Positions 30,610 through 39,340 of a stretch of 64,000 bases of DNA are shown one piece after another. The stretch is from an uncultured Azohydromonas sp. GTDB taxonomy: Bacteria; Pseudomonadota; Gammaproteobacteria; Burkholderiales; Burkholderiaceae_C. The position numbers were made by a program, and so were the translations under genes. Every line of letters starts with the position of its first letter. The first letter of the stretch is position 1. Under the pieces are notes generated by a model, which was not told the DNA's origin, searched no databases, and saw only the letters and a list, made by a program, of their open reading frames with translations. Where the stretch lies: positions 7,886 to 71,885 of the forward strand of contig NZ_CALAOH010000127.1 of NCBI RefSeq assembly GCF_937926365.1. The letters run 5' to 3'.

Positions 30610-31620
30610 TCAGAACGGGGCGTCTTCGGCGGGCGGCGTGGTCGGCGCGGCCGGAGCGGCGGCGTCGCCCTTGCGGATGCGCACCGGGCCCTTCTTGGGC
30701 GCGGGCTCGGCGGCCGCGGCCGGCTGGGCCTTCAGGCTGTCGGCCAGCGCCTGCTCGGGCGTGGGCAGGTCGCCCGGGATCGACTGCGCGGCGGCGTCGG
30801 TTTCGTCGGTCTTGATGACGCGGGTGTAGGGCGCCAGGACTTGCACCAACTGGCCGAAGATGCGCGGCGTGCCGGCCACCACCTCGCGCTGGTACAGGTA
30901 GTCGCTCTCGCCGGTGAAGTTGCCGATGAGGCCGCCGGCCTCGGTGATGATCAGCGAGCCCGCGGCCACGTCCCAGGGGTTCAGGCCGGTCTCGAAGAAG
31001 GCGTCGTACCAGCCGGCCGCGACGTAGCACAGGTCCAGCGCGGCGGCGCCGGGGCGGCGCAGGCCGGCGCACTGCTGCATCACCTCCTCGAAGATCTTGA
31101 GGTAGCGCTTGAAGTTGTCGCCGCGGCGGAAGGGGAAGCCCGTGCCGATGAGCGCGTCCTGCATGCGCGTGCGCTTGGACACGCGCAGCCGGCGGTCGTT
31201 GAGATAAGCGCCGCGGCCCTTGGTGGCATAGAAGAGGTCGTTGCGGCTGGGGTCGTAGACGACGGCCTGTTGCACCACGCCACGGTGCGCCAGCGCGATG
31301 GACACGGCGTACACCGGGAAGCCGTGGATGAAGTTGGTGGTGCCGTCCAGCGGATCGATGATCCAGACGTACTCGCTGTCGCGCGCGCCGTGCTCGCGGC
31401 CGGACTCCTCGGCCAGGATGCCGTGACCCGGATAGGCCTGCAGCAGCGTCTCGATGATCACTGCTTCAGCCGCCTGGTCCACTTCGCTGACGAAGTCGTT
31501 GGGGCCCTTGGTGTTGATGCGCAGCAGGTCCAGGTCCATCGAGGCCCGGTTGATGATCGCCCCCGCCGCGCGAGCCGCCTTGATGGCGATGTTGAGCATG
31601 GGATGAAGCGCTTGGGACAT
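30610..31620 (-). CDS. suhB: Inositol-1-monophosphatase family protein with extended tail
   Basis: SuhB is a magnesium-dependent phosphatase of the inositol monophosphatase family; in E. coli it also acts with the ribosomal RNA antitermination complex. Metal-binding motifs are ILAEESG, WIIDPLDGTTNFIHGFP and GLNPWDVAAGSLIITEAGG. The 336-residue product is about 70 residues longer than E. coli SuhB because of a proline/alanine/lysine-rich tail (TPEQALADSLKAQ, then KKGPVRIRKGD). The ATG at 31620 matches the family start MLNIAIKAARAAG a few residues in. It is followed by mutS after 16 bases. Confidence 0.92.
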   Translation of the reverse strand: MSQALHPMLNIAIKAARAAGAIINRASMDLDLLRINTKGPNDFVSEVDQAAEAVIIETLLQAYPGHGILAEESGREHGARDSEYVWIIDPLDGTTNFIHGFPVYAVSIALAHRGVVQQAVVYDPSRNDLFYATKGRGAYLNDRRLRVSKRTRMQDALIGTGFPFRRGDNFKRYLKIFEEVMQQCAGLRRPGAAALDLCYVAAGWYDAFFETGLNPWDVAAGSLIITEAGGLIGNFTGESDYLYQREVVAGTPRIFGQLVQVLAPYTRVIKTDETDAAAQSIPGDLPTPEQALADSLKAQPAAAAEPAPKKGPVRIRKGDAAAPAAPTTPPAEDAPF

Positions 31621-31748
31621 GGGTCGGCCTTTGTTGAATCTGGAGGGTCGAACGCTCGTGGGGGAAGCGAACGGGCGCGGGAGACGGCTGCGGAAAGGAA
31701 AGAGCGGGCAGCGACAATGCTGCGGGAGAACCCTAGATTGTAAGTCCG

Positions 31749-32594
31749 ATGCCCGATTCAGACGCGCGAGCAAGCACCACGCCCAGCCCGGCCACCACCG
31801 AAGTCCCGTCCGGCGTGACGCCCGACACGGCCGGTGCCGGCGCGCCCTCCACACCGTCCGGCACGCCGCGTGACGGCACCCGCTTCGTGCTGCTCAACAC
31901 CAGCCATCCCGGCAATGTGGGCGCGGCCGCGCGCGCCATGAAGGTCATGGGCTTTGCCGACCTGGTGCTGGTGCAGCCGCGCTTCGCCGACGTGCTGTGC
32001 CGCGAGGAGACGGTGGCCATGGCTAGCGGTGCGGCCGACATCCTGGCGCGCGCGCGCATCGTCGAGTCGCTGGCCGAGGCGCTGGAGGGCGTCTCCTTCG
32101 CCTGCGCCACGGCCATGACGCCGCGCGACTTCGGCCCGCCCACGCACGCCCCGCGCGAGCTGCTGCCGCGCCTGGCCGCCGGGCCGCACCGCGTGGCCTT
32201 CGTCTTCGGCAGCGAGCGCTACGGCATGAGCAACGAGGACGTCTACCGCTGCCACGCCTGCCTGTCGGTCCCCACGCATCCGGACTACGGCTCGCTCAAC
32301 CTGTCGCAGGCGGTGCAGCTCATCGCCTACGACTGGCGCCAGGCGCTGGGCGGCTTCGGCGTGGTGCCGCGCGTGCCGGACGTGCGGCTGGCCGACGGTG
32401 TGGCGGTGCAGGGCGCGCTGGAGCACTGGCGCGAGGTACTGGTGGAGATCGGCTTCCTGGACCCGGTCGCGCCCAAGAAGCTGTTGCCGCGGCTGCAGCA
32501 GCTCATCAACCGGGCGCAGCCCACGGCGGAGGAGGTCCACATCCTGCGCGGCATCGCGCGCGCCGTGCAGCGCGCCGCGCGCAAGGGCGGCTGA
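31749..32594 (+). CDS. trmJ: tRNA (cytidine/uridine-32-2'-O)-methyltransferase TrmJ
   Basis: TrmJ methylates the ribose of residue 32 in the tRNA anticodon loop. The 281-residue SPOUT protein has the AdoMet knot motifs NTSHPGNVGAAARAMKVMGF, FVFGSERYGMSNED and PTHPDYGSLNLSQAVQLIAYD. The first 43 residues are a threonine/proline/serine-rich stretch not found in E. coli TrmJ; no internal start with a good ribosome binding site removes it. It is divergent from suhB across 128 bases and is followed by cysE. Confidence 0.93.
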   Translation: MPDSDARASTTPSPATTEVPSGVTPDTAGAGAPSTPSGTPRDGTRFVLLNTSHPGNVGAAARAMKVMGFADLVLVQPRFADVLCREETVAMASGAADILARARIVESLAEALEGVSFACATAMTPRDFGPPTHAPRELLPRLAAGPHRVAFVFGSERYGMSNEDVYRCHACLSVPTHPDYGSLNLSQAVQLIAYDWRQALGGFGVVPRVPDVRLADGVAVQGALEHWREVLVEIGFLDPVAPKKLLPRLQQLINRAQPTAEEVHILRGIARAVQRAARKGG

Positions 32595-32677
32595 TCTGCC
32601 GCCTCCGTGCCGCCGCTTACGCAACAGGGTCCGCCCGGGTTGCCTACACTTCGCTACCCCCCAGGGAAGTCATAACC

Positions 32678-33454
32678 ATGTTCAGCCGTCTGCGTGAAAC
32701 CATCTCCTGCATCCGGGAGCGCGACCCTGCCGCGCGCTCCAACTGGGAGGTGCTCACCTGTTATCCGGGCGTGCACGCGCTGATGTTTCACCAGGTCTCG
32801 CACTGGTGCTGGCAGCGCGAGCTGCGCTGGCTGGGACGCTTCGTTTCGCACCTGGGGCGCTTCTTCACCGGCATCGAGATCCACCCGGGCGCAAGGATCG
32901 GCCGGCGCGTGTTCATCGACCACGGCATGGGCGTGGTCATCGGCGAGACGGCCGAGATCGGCGACGGCTGCACCATCTACCAGGGCGTGACGCTGGGCGG
33001 CACCTCGCTCACGCGCGGCTCCAAGCGGCATCCGACGCTGGAAGCGGGCGTGATCGTGGGCGCCAATGCGCAGGTGCTGGGCGGCTTCACGGTGGGAGCG
33101 GGCGCGCGCATCGGCTCCGGCGCCGTGGTGGTCAAGCCAGTGCCCCCAGGCGCCACGGCCGTGGGCAACCCGGCGCGTGTGATCCAGGCCGAGGCCGAGG
33201 CCGCGCGCGAAGCCGCTGCGGCCAAGATGGGCTTCTCGGCCTATGGCGTGACGCAGGGCGACGACCCGGTGGCGCAGGCGATGAAGGGCCTGATCGACAA
33301 CGCCTCCAGCCACGAGCACCAGATCGCGTTGCTATGGCATGCGATTGAAAAACTCTCCGCCCGCGCTCGCGAGCTGCCGGCGGATGAGCTGCCCGCCGAC
33401 GCTCACACCACCGAGCAGTTCGACGCGGAGCGGCTGAACCGGCTGGTGAAGTAA
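32678..33454 (+). CDS. cysE: Serine O-acetyltransferase
   Basis: CysE acetylates serine as the first step of cysteine synthesis. The 258-residue protein has the N-terminal SATase helix region (IRERDPAARSNWEVLTCYPGVHALM), and the left-handed beta-helix with hexapeptide repeats including IHPGARIGRRVFIDHGMGVVIGET and GDGCTIYQGVTLGG. The C-terminal tail is longer than in the short SAT type. An inverted repeat and a terminator follow. Confidence 0.94.
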   Translation: MFSRLRETISCIRERDPAARSNWEVLTCYPGVHALMFHQVSHWCWQRELRWLGRFVSHLGRFFTGIEIHPGARIGRRVFIDHGMGVVIGETAEIGDGCTIYQGVTLGGTSLTRGSKRHPTLEAGVIVGANAQVLGGFTVGAGARIGSGAVVVKPVPPGATAVGNPARVIQAEAEAAREAAAAKMGFSAYGVTQGDDPVAQAMKGLIDNASSHEHQIALLWHAIEKLSARARELPADELPADAHTTEQFDAERLNRLVK

Positions 33455-33480
33455 GGCTCCGAGTTCGCTTCCTTATTTCC

Positions 33481-33572
33481 GTTCGCCCTGAGGTATCGAA
33501 GGGTGAACGGCCCTGGCCGTGGTGCCGCCATTGCAGCCTGTCGGATTCGCACTTCGATACCTCAGTGCGAAC
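33481..33572. repeat. Pair of inverted REP-like palindromes
   Basis: Two imperfect copies of a palindromic repeat face each other at 33481-33508 (gttcgccctgaggtatcgaa and onward) and 33546-33572. Each copy has complementary ends (gttcgcc or gttcgca against its own 3' end) and can fold alone. The same family is seen at 53189-53312. They lie between convergent cysE and mogA. Confidence 0.7.
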
Positions 33573-33614
33573 GAGTCCTTCCACGAGCGAAGGGAAATTG
33601 GAATCAAGCCAAGC

Positions 33615-33639
33615 AAACGGCGCCCGAGGGCGCCGTTTT
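33615..33639 (+). terminator. Bidirectional intrinsic terminator between cysE and mogA
   Basis: A perfect ten-base-pair stem (aaacggcgcc / ggcgccgttt) with a four-base loop has T-rich tracts on both strands (gttttc on plus, gtttgctt on minus). It can end both convergent transcripts. Confidence 0.85.
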
Positions 33640-33658
33640 CACGTCAGAGAAGACCGAT

Positions 33659-34267
33659 TCAGCCCTTGGCCGGCCGTATCGCCGACTTCGGCCGGAACGC
33701 CTTGCACACCGCCGCATCGGTCTCGATGTACGGCCCGCCGATGAGGTCGATGCAGTAGGGCACCGCGGCGAAGATGCCCGGGGCCGGCGGCGTCGCGCTG
33801 GGCAGGCCTTCCAGCGTCTCGGCGATGGCCTTGGGCTGCCCCGGCAGGTTGATGATCAGCGCCTTGCCGCGGATCACCGCCACCTGGCGCGAGAGGATGG
33901 CCGTGGGCACGAAGCGCAGGCTGATCTGGCGCATCTGCTCGCCGAAGCCCGGCATCTCCTTGTGCGCCACCGCCAGCGTGGCTTCAGGCGTGACGTCGCG
34001 CGGCGCGGGGCCGGTGCCGCCGGTGGTCAGCACCAGGTCGCAGCCCTCGTCGTCCACCAGCGCGCGCAGCGCGGCGCTGATGCCTTGCTGCTCGTCGGGG
34101 ATCAGCCGCTCCACCCACTGCACCGGGTTGCGCACGGCGCGCGTGAGCCACTCGCGCAGCGCGGGCAGGCCCTGGTCTTGATACACGCCGGCGCTGGCGC
34201 GGTCGCTGATGGACACCAGTCCGATGCGCACGGCATCGAATTCGTTGCTTTTGGCTTCTTCACTCAT
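33659..34267 (-). CDS. mog: Molybdopterin adenylyltransferase
   Basis: This enzyme activates molybdopterin by adenylation before molybdenum insertion, a cofactor needed by enzymes such as the nitrate reductase in this window. The 202-residue protein has IGLVSISDRASAGVYQDQGLPAL, the family motif LTTGGTGPAPRDVTPEAT, and INLPGQPKAIAETLE. It overlaps the end of darP by eight bases. I call it the Mog type by length and motifs; a MoaB-type reading is possible. Confidence 0.9.
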   Translation of the reverse strand: MSEEAKSNEFDAVRIGLVSISDRASAGVYQDQGLPALREWLTRAVRNPVQWVERLIPDEQQGISAALRALVDDEGCDLVLTTGGTGPAPRDVTPEATLAVAHKEMPGFGEQMRQISLRFVPTAILSRQVAVIRGKALIINLPGQPKAIAETLEGLPSATPPAPGIFAAVPYCIDLIGGPYIETDAAVCKAFRPKSAIRPAKG

Positions 34268-34793
34268 CGTCGCGCAGCTCCGCTTTGATGAACTGGAACA
34301 GCTCGCGCCAGGCGCGGCCGTGGCGTTGCTCGGGGGCGGTGGCGGCGTCCTTCTGCGCGGTGCGGATGAGGCTGCGCAGCCGCTGCACGTCGCTGTCAGG
34401 ATGCGTGCGCATCCAGCGCGTGACGGCCTCGGGGTCCGCGGCCAGCTCCTCGCGCCAGCGCTCGGCGCGGTGCAGCTTCACCGCGTCCTGCGCGTGGCCG
34501 AGCTTGAAGGCGGCCACCGCCTCGCGCAGCGGCTCCACGTCGGCCGAGCGCATGAGCTTGCCCACGTACTGCAGCTGGCGCCGGCGGCCCTCGTGGGACT
34601 TGGTCTTCTTGAGCTCCTTGAGCGCGGTGAGCAGCCCTTCCTCCATCGGGATGGCGGCCAGCCGCGTGTCGGGCAGCTCTACGAGCTCCTGGCCGAGCTT
34701 CTGCAGCTCGTGGGCCTCGCGTTTCAGAGCGGACTTGCTGGGCCTTTCGGCCCCGCCCTCATCGGGCAGGAAATCGGATTCAGGGATGGACAT
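34260..34793 (-). CDS. darP: Ribosome biogenesis protein DarP (YjgA, DUF615)
   Basis: DarP associates with large ribosomal subunit precursors during assembly. The 177-residue protein is highly charged and helical, with PSKSALKREAHELQKLGQELVEL near the N-terminus, then RRQLQYVGKLMRSADVEPLREAV and the C-terminal RAWRELFQFIKAEL. It is divergent from pmbA, as is common in proteobacteria, and its 3' end overlaps mogA. Confidence 0.92.
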   Translation of the reverse strand: MSIPESDFLPDEGGAERPSKSALKREAHELQKLGQELVELPDTRLAAIPMEEGLLTALKELKKTKSHEGRRRQLQYVGKLMRSADVEPLREAVAAFKLGHAQDAVKLHRAERWREELAADPEAVTRWMRTHPDSDVQRLRSLIRTAQKDAATAPEQRHGRAWRELFQFIKAELRDDE

Positions 34794-34858
34794 GGCGATT
34801 CAAATGCGCTGGGTATGATAGCCCTCGCCCCTAGCCATCCTCCCGAAGCACCCTCCTC

Positions 34859-36229
34859 ATGACCCGTTCCAACGCACCGGTTTTCGCCTACACGCGCGAG
34901 CAGTTCGAGCAGATCGTCGATGACGCCCTCGCGCTTGCCAAGAAACTCGGGGCCAGCGACGCCGGCGTGGAAGTTTCCGAGGGCGTGGGCCTGTCGGTGT
35001 CGGTGCGCAAGGGCGAGCTGGAGAACGTCGAGCGCAACCGCGACAAGTCGGTGGGCATCAGCGTCTACATCGGCCAGCGCCGCGGCAACGCCAGCACCTC
35101 CGACTTCTCGCCCGCCGCGCTGGAGCAGACTGTGCGCGCGGCCTTCGACATCGCCCGCTTCACCGCCGAGGACCCGGCCGCCGGGCTGCCCGACGAGCAG
35201 GACCTGGTCGCGCCGGAAGACGCCAGGCGCGACCTGGACCTGTTCCACCCCTGGGACATCGATGCCGATGCCGCCGCCGAGCTCGCGCGCCGCTGCGAGC
35301 AGGCCGCCTTCGACACCGACCGCCGTATCACCAACTCCGAAGGCGCCGGCGTGTCGGCGCAGCAGGCGCACTTCCTGGCCGCCAACACGCGCGGCTTCAA
35401 GGGCGGCTACGCCAGCTCGCGGCACTCGCTGTCCGTCGCGCCCATCGCGGGCCGGGGCGAGAACATGCAGCGCGACCACTGGTACACCTCCATGCGCAAC
35501 GCCTCCGAGATGGCCAGCCCGGAGGCCGTGGGCCGCTATGCCGCCGAGCGCGCGCTCTCGCGCCTGAAGGCCCGCAAGATCGCCACCTGCGAGGTGCCGG
35601 TGCTGTTCGAGTCCACGCTGGCCTCGGGCCTGATCGGCGGCTATGTGCAGGCCACCAGCGGCGGCGCGCTCTACCGCAAGGCTACGTTCCTGCACGACAG
35701 CCTGGGCCAGCAGACCATGGCCGAGCACCTGGACCTCGTGGAGGACCCGCACATCCCGCGCGGTAAGGGCAGCGCGCCCTTCGACGACGAGGGCGTGGCC
35801 ACGCGCAAGCGCACCGTGGTCGAGGCCGGCGTGACCCGGGGCTACTTCCTCTCCAGCTACTCGGCGCGCAAGCTGGGCCTGCGCACCACCGGCCACGCCG
35901 GCGGCTCGCAGAACCTGCGCCTGTCCAGCCGCCTCACGCAGCCCGGCGACAACCTCGACGAAATGCTGCGCAAGCTCGGCCGCGGCCTGTTCGTGATCGA
36001 GCTGATGGGGCAGGGCGTCAACTTCGTCACCGGCGACTACTCGCGCGGCGCTACCGGCTTCTGGGTCGAGGGCGGGCGCATCGTGCACCCGGTGCAGGAG
36101 ATCACCATCGCCGGCAACCTGGGCCAGATGTTCAAGCAGATCGTGGCCGTGGGGGCCGACGAGTACACCATGGGCAGCAAGACGACCGGCTCGGTGCTGA
36201 TCGAGCGCATGAAGGTCGCCGGCCTCTGA
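34859..36229 (+). CDS. pmbA: Metalloprotease PmbA/TldE subunit
   Basis: PmbA (TldE) pairs with TldD in a cytoplasmic protease known from microcin B17 maturation and CcdA degradation. The 456-residue protein has the N-terminal EVSEGVGLSVSVRKGELENVERN, the middle CEVPVLFESTLASGLIGGYVQATSGGALYRK, and the C-terminal GQGVNFVTGDYSRGATGFWVEGG and QEITIAGNLGQMF motifs. No tldD is in the window. Start ATG at 34859 lies 65 bases from divergent darP. Confidence 0.94.
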   Translation: MTRSNAPVFAYTREQFEQIVDDALALAKKLGASDAGVEVSEGVGLSVSVRKGELENVERNRDKSVGISVYIGQRRGNASTSDFSPAALEQTVRAAFDIARFTAEDPAAGLPDEQDLVAPEDARRDLDLFHPWDIDADAAAELARRCEQAAFDTDRRITNSEGAGVSAQQAHFLAANTRGFKGGYASSRHSLSVAPIAGRGENMQRDHWYTSMRNASEMASPEAVGRYAAERALSRLKARKIATCEVPVLFESTLASGLIGGYVQATSGGALYRKATFLHDSLGQQTMAEHLDLVEDPHIPRGKGSAPFDDEGVATRKRTVVEAGVTRGYFLSSYSARKLGLRTTGHAGGSQNLRLSSRLTQPGDNLDEMLRKLGRGLFVIELMGQGVNFVTGDYSRGATGFWVEGGRIVHPVQEITIAGNLGQMFKQIVAVGADEYTMGSKTTGSVLIERMKVAGL

Positions 36230-36368
36230 TCCCAGTCCCTGGGCGCGGCCCCGTGCGTCGCGCACGGGACCGTCGTGGCAACGGCGGAAGCATTTCGTTG
36301 CCGTCGTACACTCACCGGTTGCCTGACGGCAGCCTTGCAGCCGTCGCTAATTCACCGGTAGGACCCCC

Positions 36369-37508
36369 ATGAAAAAACTGCTCACCATCCTGAGTGCGGC
36401 CGTGGCCGCGACCGTGGCCCAGGCGGCCGACATCAAGGTCGGCGTGGCCGAGGCCCTGTCCGGCGGCGCGGCGCAGTACGGCGCGGCCATCCGCAACGGC
36501 TTCCAGCTCGCGGCCGACGAGATCAACGCCGCCGGCGGCATCAACGGCAACAAGATCGCGCTGGTGATTGAAGACGAGCAGGGCAAGAAGGAAGAGGCGA
36601 TCAACGTCTTCAAGAAGCTCATCTTCCAGGACCAGGTCCTGATGATCTTCGGCCCCACGCTGTCCAACTCCGCGCAGGCCGCCGACCCCATCGCCCAGGG
36701 TGCCAAGACCGTGGTGTTCGGCACCTCCAACACCGCCGACGGCATCACTTCCATCGGCGACTTCGTGTTCCGCAACTCCGTCACCGAGGCCGACGTGCTG
36801 CCCGAGACGCTGAAGATGGCGGTCAAGAAGGCCGGCGTGAAGAAGGTGGCGGTGCTCTACGGCAACGACGACGTCTTCACCAAGAGCGGCTACGACAACT
36901 TCAAGAAGGCGCTGTCGGACCTGAAGATTCCCGTGACCACCACGGAGACCTTCGCCAAGGGCGACGTGGACTTCAAGGCCCAGCTCACCAAGATCAAGGC
37001 CACCAACCCCGACGCCATCGTGCTGTCGGCGCTGCTGGCCGAGGGCGCGCCGATCATGGTGCAGGCCCGCCAGCTGGGCCTGAACGTGCCCGTCATCGGC
37101 GGCAACGGCATGAACTCCGTGAAGGTGTTCGACCTGGCTAAGGACAAGGCCGAGGGCCTGTGGGTGGGCAGCCCCTGGTCGATCGAGAACCAGTCCGAAG
37201 CCAACCGCAAGTTCGTGGTGGCCTACACCGGCAAGTACAAGACCGCGCCGGACCAGTTCGCCGCCCAGGCCTATGACGGCCTCTACATCGCCGCGCAGGC
37301 GATGAAGAAGGTCAAGCTCAGCGGCAACCTCCCCGCTGACCGCGTGGCGCTGCGCAACGCGCTGCCCGAGGTGAAGTGGAGCGGCGTCACCGGCGACTTC
37401 CAGTTCCGCCGCGCCACCGACAAGGCCGGCCGCCCGGCGGGCTACGACGCGCAGCAGACGGCCATCGTCAGCGTCACGCGCGGCGGCAAGTTCTCGATCG
37501 AGAAGTAA
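36369..37508 (+). CDS. Branched-chain amino-acid ABC transporter substrate-binding protein
   Basis: This 379-residue periplasmic protein is a Peripla_BP_6 (LivJ-like) binding protein and the first gene of a complete five-gene operon. A signal peptide (MKKLLTILSAAVAATVAQA) precedes IKVGVAEALSGGAAQYGAAIRNG and the hinge-containing fold (IGGNGMNSVKVFDLAKDKAEGLWV). A GC-rich hairpin with a T tract lies before livH and may set binding protein expression above that of the membrane parts. The exact ligand cannot be fixed from sequence. Confidence 0.94.
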   Translation: MKKLLTILSAAVAATVAQAADIKVGVAEALSGGAAQYGAAIRNGFQLAADEINAAGGINGNKIALVIEDEQGKKEEAINVFKKLIFQDQVLMIFGPTLSNSAQAADPIAQGAKTVVFGTSNTADGITSIGDFVFRNSVTEADVLPETLKMAVKKAGVKKVAVLYGNDDVFTKSGYDNFKKALSDLKIPVTTTETFAKGDVDFKAQLTKIKATNPDAIVLSALLAEGAPIMVQARQLGLNVPVIGGNGMNSVKVFDLAKDKAEGLWVGSPWSIENQSEANRKFVVAYTGKYKTAPDQFAAQAYDGLYIAAQAMKKVKLSGNLPADRVALRNALPEVKWSGVTGDFQFRRATDKAGRPAGYDAQQTAIVSVTRGGKFSIEK

Positions 37509-37542
37509 GCCCGCGTCCTTTCCCGCTTTTCACCCTGAAGGC

Positions 37543-37577
37543 CGCGGCGCGCTGCAAGGCGCGCCGCGGTCGCTTTT
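37543..37577 (+). terminator. Attenuating hairpin between the binding-protein gene and livH
   Basis: A perfect eleven-base-pair stem (ccgcggcgcgc / gcgcgccgcgg) with a six-base loop is followed by tcgctttt. Inside an operon this is likely a partial terminator or 3' RNA-stabilising structure that raises the level of the upstream binding-protein mRNA. Confidence 0.75.
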
Positions 37578-37594
37578 CGTGGGGGAAGAACCTC

Positions 37595-38476
37595 ATGCTT
37601 GAACAGCAACTCATCAACGCGCTCTCGCTGGGCTGCGTGTATGCCCTGTTCGCGCTGGGCTTCACGCTGATCTTCGGCGTGCTCGGCGTGATCAACCTTG
37701 CCCATGGCGCCATGTTCACCGTCGGCGCCTACGCCGCGCTGGTGCTCGTGGAGCAGTGGAGCCTGCCGCTGTGGCTGTCGGCGCTGCTGGCCGCGCTGCT
37801 CAGCGGCATGTTCGGACTGCTCATCGACCGCCTGGTGCTGCGCCGGCTGCGCGAGAACAACGCGCCGCACCTGATCCCGATGATCACCACCATCGGCATC
37901 GGCATCGCCGTCACCAGCACCATGCAGGGCGTCTTCGGCGCCGAGAACCGGCGCTTCCCGCAGGAGGTGGTGCCCGACGCCGCGCTGGACCTGGGCGGGC
38001 TGCATCTGACGGTGCTGGAGCTGGGGATCATCCTGCTCTCCTTCGCGCTGATGGCGGTGCTGCTGCTGGGCATCCAGCGCACGCAGCTCGGCCGCGCGCT
38101 GCGCGCCATCGCCGAGTCGCCCAGGGCGGCATGGCTGCTGGGCATCAACGTCGAAGGCCTGTTCATGCTGACCTCCTTCGTGGCGGCGGCGCTGGGCGGG
38201 CTGGCCGGGGTGCTGATTGGGCTCTCGTCCAACGCGGTGTTCCCGCTCATGGGCCAGCCGATGCTGCACAAGGGCATCGCCGTGATCATCCTGGGCGGCA
38301 TGGGCGACATCCGCGGCGCGCTGCTCGGGGGCCTGTTCCTGGGCTTCGCGGAAGTGATGTCGGTGGCCTACATCGGCTCGACCATGCGCGACGCCGTGGC
38401 CTTCGGCCTCCTGTACCTGATCCTGCTGGTACGGCCCACGGGCCTGTTCGGCAAGCTGCAGCAGCGCAAGGCCTGA
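37595..38476 (+). CDS. livH: Branched-chain amino-acid ABC transporter permease LivH
   Basis: This 293-residue membrane protein is the LivH-type permease. It has LINALSLGCVYALFALGFTLIFGVLGVINLAHGAMF in the first helices, the loop AIAESPRAAWLLGINVEGLFMLTSF that contacts the ATPase, and VIILGGMGDIRGALLGGLFLGFAE near the end. The ATG at 37595 follows a GGGGGAAG ribosome binding site. livM begins six bases after its stop. Confidence 0.94.
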   Translation: MLEQQLINALSLGCVYALFALGFTLIFGVLGVINLAHGAMFTVGAYAALVLVEQWSLPLWLSALLAALLSGMFGLLIDRLVLRRLRENNAPHLIPMITTIGIGIAVTSTMQGVFGAENRRFPQEVVPDAALDLGGLHLTVLELGIILLSFALMAVLLLGIQRTQLGRALRAIAESPRAAWLLGINVEGLFMLTSFVAAALGGLAGVLIGLSSNAVFPLMGQPMLHKGIAVIILGGMGDIRGALLGGLFLGFAEVMSVAYIGSTMRDAVAFGLLYLILLVRPTGLFGKLQQRKA

Positions 38477-38481
38477 GCCCC

Positions 38482-39336
38482 ATGGATGCTTTCGACAACT
38501 TCTGGGCCATCTACAGCAACCTGGTGCTCACGCTGGGCACCAACGCGCTGCTGGCGCTGTCCATCTACCTCACGCTGTCCTGCGGGCTGCTGGCCATGGC
38601 CAACGGCGCGTTCATGGGCATCGGCGCCTACACCGCGTCGCTGCTGAGCATGAACACCGCCACGCCGTTCCCGCTGGCGCTGCTGGCCGGCATGGCGGCG
38701 CCCTCGCTGGTGGCCTTCCTCATCGGCAAGCCCACGCTGCGGCTGTCGGGCGTGTACCTCGCCATGGCCACGCTGGGCTTCGGCGAGGTGGTGCGCATCC
38801 TCATCCTCAACACCGAAGACCTCACGGGCGGCGCGCTGGGCCTCAACGGCATTCCGCAGCTTACGCAGTGGTGGCACGTGCTGCTGGCGGTGGTGCTGGC
38901 GTTGTTCGTCCTGTGGCAGCTCAAGCGCACGCGCATCGGGCGGGCGTTCGAGGCGATCAAGGAGGACGAGACCGCCGCGGCGCTGATGGGCATCGACGTC
39001 GCCGCGCACAAGATGCTGGCCTTCGTGCTGGGCGCGGCGATCGCCGGGCTCGCCGGCGCGCTCAACGCTCATCTCACCTTCTTCATCGGCCCCAACGAAT
39101 ACGGCTTCGACCGCGGCGTGGAGATCCTGACCATGGCGATCCTGGGCGGCATCAACGGCCTCACCGGGCCGGTGCTGGGCGCGGTGATCCTGACGCTGCT
39201 GCCCGAGGTGCTGCGCGGGCTGCGGGATTTCCGCCTGGTGGTCAACGGCCTGATCCTGGTCGTGATCACGCTGTTCCTGCCGCGTGGCCTGTGGGACCCG
39301 ATGCGCTTCCGCCGCCTGCTGGGCCGCAAGGATTGA
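38482..39336 (+). CDS. livM: Branched-chain amino-acid ABC transporter permease LivM
   Basis: This 284-residue permease pairs with LivH. It has SIYLTLSCGLLAMANGAFMGIGAY, RLSGVYLAMATLGFGEVVRI, and the ATPase-contact loop GRAFEAIKEDETAAALMGIDVAAHKMLAFVLGA. It ends in FLPRGLWDP, a common LivM terminus. It is shorter than E. coli LivM, which carries an N-terminal extension. livG starts five bases after its stop. Confidence 0.93.
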   Translation: MDAFDNFWAIYSNLVLTLGTNALLALSIYLTLSCGLLAMANGAFMGIGAYTASLLSMNTATPFPLALLAGMAAPSLVAFLIGKPTLRLSGVYLAMATLGFGEVVRILILNTEDLTGGALGLNGIPQLTQWWHVLLAVVLALFVLWQLKRTRIGRAFEAIKEDETAAALMGIDVAAHKMLAFVLGAAIAGLAGALNAHLTFFIGPNEYGFDRGVEILTMAILGGINGLTGPVLGAVILTLLPEVLRGLRDFRLVVNGLILVVITLFLPRGLWDPMRFRRLLGRKD

Positions 39337-39340
39337 CGCC

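Noticed and set aside
34724..36265. 513-codon frame opposite pmbA
   Set aside because: It is antisense to a clear PmbA gene and its product is low-complexity without motifs.
36250..36268. Hairpin cccgtgcg / cgcacggg after pmbA as a terminator
   Set aside because: The stem is perfect but no T tract follows on either strand, so I did not list it as a terminator.
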